Origin: Opitutaceae bacterium
Lineage (GTDB): Bacteria > Verrucomicrobiota > Verrucomicrobiia > Opitutales > Opitutaceae
Assembly (NCBI GenBank): GCA_030693515.1
Contig: JAUYAK010000076.1
Location: forward strand, 1 to 64,000
Direction of reading: 5' to 3'
DNA: 64,000 nt
The notes beneath the pieces were generated by a model. The model worked only from the letters and a program-made list of their open reading frames with translations. It made no database searches and was not told the DNA's origin. The translations under genes and the position numbers were made by a program. This document shows, piece by piece, positions 62,693 through 64,000 of the stretch (position 1 is its first letter; each line of letters begins with the position of its first letter).

Positions 62693-64000
62693 TCAACGGG
62701 CTTCCGTCCTCGGACCGTCGGGCGGCGCAACCGCCTTGTTCACTCGGCTCGCGCCTTGGGTGAGATGCTCCCGCTCCGAAGGCAGCAACAGGTTGGCCAG
62801 CCCTCGGGCGCGCGTGAGCCCGTCCGCGGCGTTTTCGCGGTCGAGACGCGCGGCGATCACGGCCGCATGGAGGAAGAGCCGGGCATCCTGGGTGCCTTCG
62901 GCGAGGGCGCGTTCCATCGCGGTCCACGCCTCGGCGTGGTGGCCGGCGGCGGACTGCGCCCAAGCGAGTGCGTCATGCGTGAATATGTCCGCACGATCTT
63001 GCAACTCGCGCTTCGCCAAGCGCAGGGCCAAGTCGATCTGCTCGCCACGGGTGGCGAGAAACAGCGCGAAGGTGCGCGGATCGTTCGCAGCACCCGTGCG
63101 CTTAAGTTCGGTCTCAACGGCCTCGGCTTCGCTGATGCGGTTCGCTGCGCGCAACGCATCGGCGAGCGCCCACTGATATTCCGGCAGCGGATTTTTCTCG
63201 GACGCGCGGCGAAGGAGTTCGGACGCTTCGGAGTATTTACGGGCGGTCAGCAACATTCGGCCGCGCAGCAAGAGCGCCGGCGCATAGTCCGGAACGAATT
63301 TTCCGGCCGTTTCGACCGCGGCTTCCGCGCTCGCGGCCGCGCCCGCTTGGGCCTGGAATGTAGCCAGCCGTGTGAACGCCCACGCCGACGCCTCGGCATT
63401 CTGTGGGCTGGCCGCGCGCACGGCGAGCGTGGCGGCCTCGATTGCGCCCGTGAGATCGCCCTTGAGCCAGCGTGCGTGAGCGACACGGCTGTATGACTGA
63501 AGTTCGGGCCGGAGATCGACCATCCGCTGATATTCGGCGATGGCTTCGTCAAGTTTGCCTTGGTCGGCGAGTGCATCCCCCAGAAGTCCGTGATCGAAGG
63601 CCAATTCCCGCTGTGCGACCAGCTGGCGCGCGATGGCCTCGGCCTCCTTGAAGCGATGGAGCGATTGCGCGACGTGACCTCTCAACAAAAGTCCGCCGGG
63701 GCTTTTCTCGTCGTTCACTTGCAGTGCGAGAGCGCATTGCTCGGCGAGCTTGTAGAAACCATTATCGTGACTCTCGCGGGCCTTGGCCACAAACAACCAG
63801 CCGAGTCGCTCGAGTTGCGGACGCGGGTCCGGTGTGGAGGTGACGCCCTGTTGAGCCTTCACGATCTGCTCGTCGGACTTCTCTGTCCCCACGTGCGGCG
63901 TGAGCGCGATCTGCCACGAAAGGGAGCGGCGCATGGGCCCAAACGGATCGTCGCCCGCGGATTGGCCGGGCCCAGGAGTGGAGTGGGCCGGCGCCCCGAA
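62693..64000 (-). CDS. TPR-repeat protein, 5' end beyond the window
   Basis: The frame is open to the right edge, so the 413 residues after the ATG at 63934 are a minimum; the start is upstream. TPR-like helix pairs run through most of it: KLAEQCALALQVNDEKSPGG, HGLLGDALADQGKLDEAIAE, AFTRLATFQAQAGAAASAEA, YQWALADALRAANRISEAEA. Probably a scaffold for protein contacts. With the DUF4331 gene it forms a pair; I infer that they act together, perhaps at the cell envelope. Confidence 0.82.
   Translation of the reverse strand, partial: FGAPAHSTPGPGQSAGDDPFGPMRRSLSWQIALTPHVGTEKSDEQIVKAQQGVTSTPDPRPQLERLGWLFVAKARESHDNGFYKLAEQCALALQVNDEKSPGGLLLRGHVAQSLHRFKEAEAIARQLVAQRELAFDHGLLGDALADQGKLDEAIAEYQRMVDLRPELQSYSRVAHARWLKGDLTGAIEAATLAVRAASPQNAEASAWAFTRLATFQAQAGAAASAEAAVETAGKFVPDYAPALLLRGRMLLTARKYSEASELLRRASEKNPLPEYQWALADALRAANRISEAEAVETELKRTGAANDPRTFALFLATRGEQIDLALRLAKRELQDRADIFTHDALAWAQSAAGHHAEAWTAMERALAEGTQDARLFLHAAVIAARLDRENAADGLTRARGLANLLLPSEREHLTQGASRVNKAVAPPDGPRTEAR

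Noticed and set aside
1-64000. tRNA, rRNA or known riboswitches
   Set aside because: No cloverleaf-like gap or recognised conserved RNA was seen by eye; a covariance-model scan would be needed to exclude them.

Overview
The window is a high-GC, gene-dense bacterial chromosome segment. The large TonB-dependent receptors with an 'LSPFQV'-type N-terminus, a class II homodimer-type glycyl-tRNA synthetase, a DUF2959 lipoprotein, a DUF4202 protein and a cytochrome b fused to two c domains suggest the Verrucomicrobiota, most likely Opitutaceae. That placement is inference. I saw no rRNA, tRNA, CRISPR array or prophage.

Layout: 1-3114 is the 3' part of a TonB-dependent receptor. 3201-8635 is a muropeptide salvage cluster: NagZ-type glucosaminidase, AmpG-like permease, NamZ-type muramidase and a lipoprotein amidase. 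8781-10642 holds gnd and a small membrane protein. 10739-17652 is the molybdenum cofactor locus (moeA-moaC-moaD, then moaE, with moaA divergent), interrupted by a large restriction-modification gene between moaD and moaE. 17735-23529 carries dnaN, pssA with an overlapping RelE-like gene, an EF-hand protein, threonine ammonia-lyase and a DUF2007 protein. 23641-27180 has two secreted phosphodiesterase-like enzymes and an IolG-like dehydrogenase. 27226-29074 is a disturbed stretch with a low-GC orphan, a repeat and the 3' stump of a hydroxypyruvate isomerase gene. 29086-33305 carries an acetyltransferase, a Rieske/cytochrome b-c-c module, DUF4202 and a YkgJ-type protein. 33431-38896 has a frameshifted TonB receptor, DUF2959 and an atypical nucleoside hydrolase. 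38893-45859 has a SWIM/SNF2 helicase, glyS and an HtrA protease. 46247-59624 has an intact TonB receptor, two secreted esterases, an MFS exporter, gamma-glutamyltransferase, a TonB receptor with an internal stop, a transglutaminase and a DUF900 hydrolase. 59895-61062 is a frameshifted IS110-type element, followed by DUF4331 and TPR genes at the right edge.

The most striking feature is a family of intergenic palindromic repeats with at least 11 copies in 64 kb. Halves begin GTAGGGC, GTAGC or GGTGGG and usually occur as two hairpins facing each other. Core words differ between copies, yet pairing is kept. In four genes (nagZ, the amidase gene, moaC, the DUF4202 gene) the repeat supplies the stop codon. 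The longest copies carry an extra outer box near CCAACGTCCTTGAA. I know of no description of this family.

Three clean single-lesion disruptions (two TonB receptors, one transposase) could be real decay or assembly errors; raw reads would decide.
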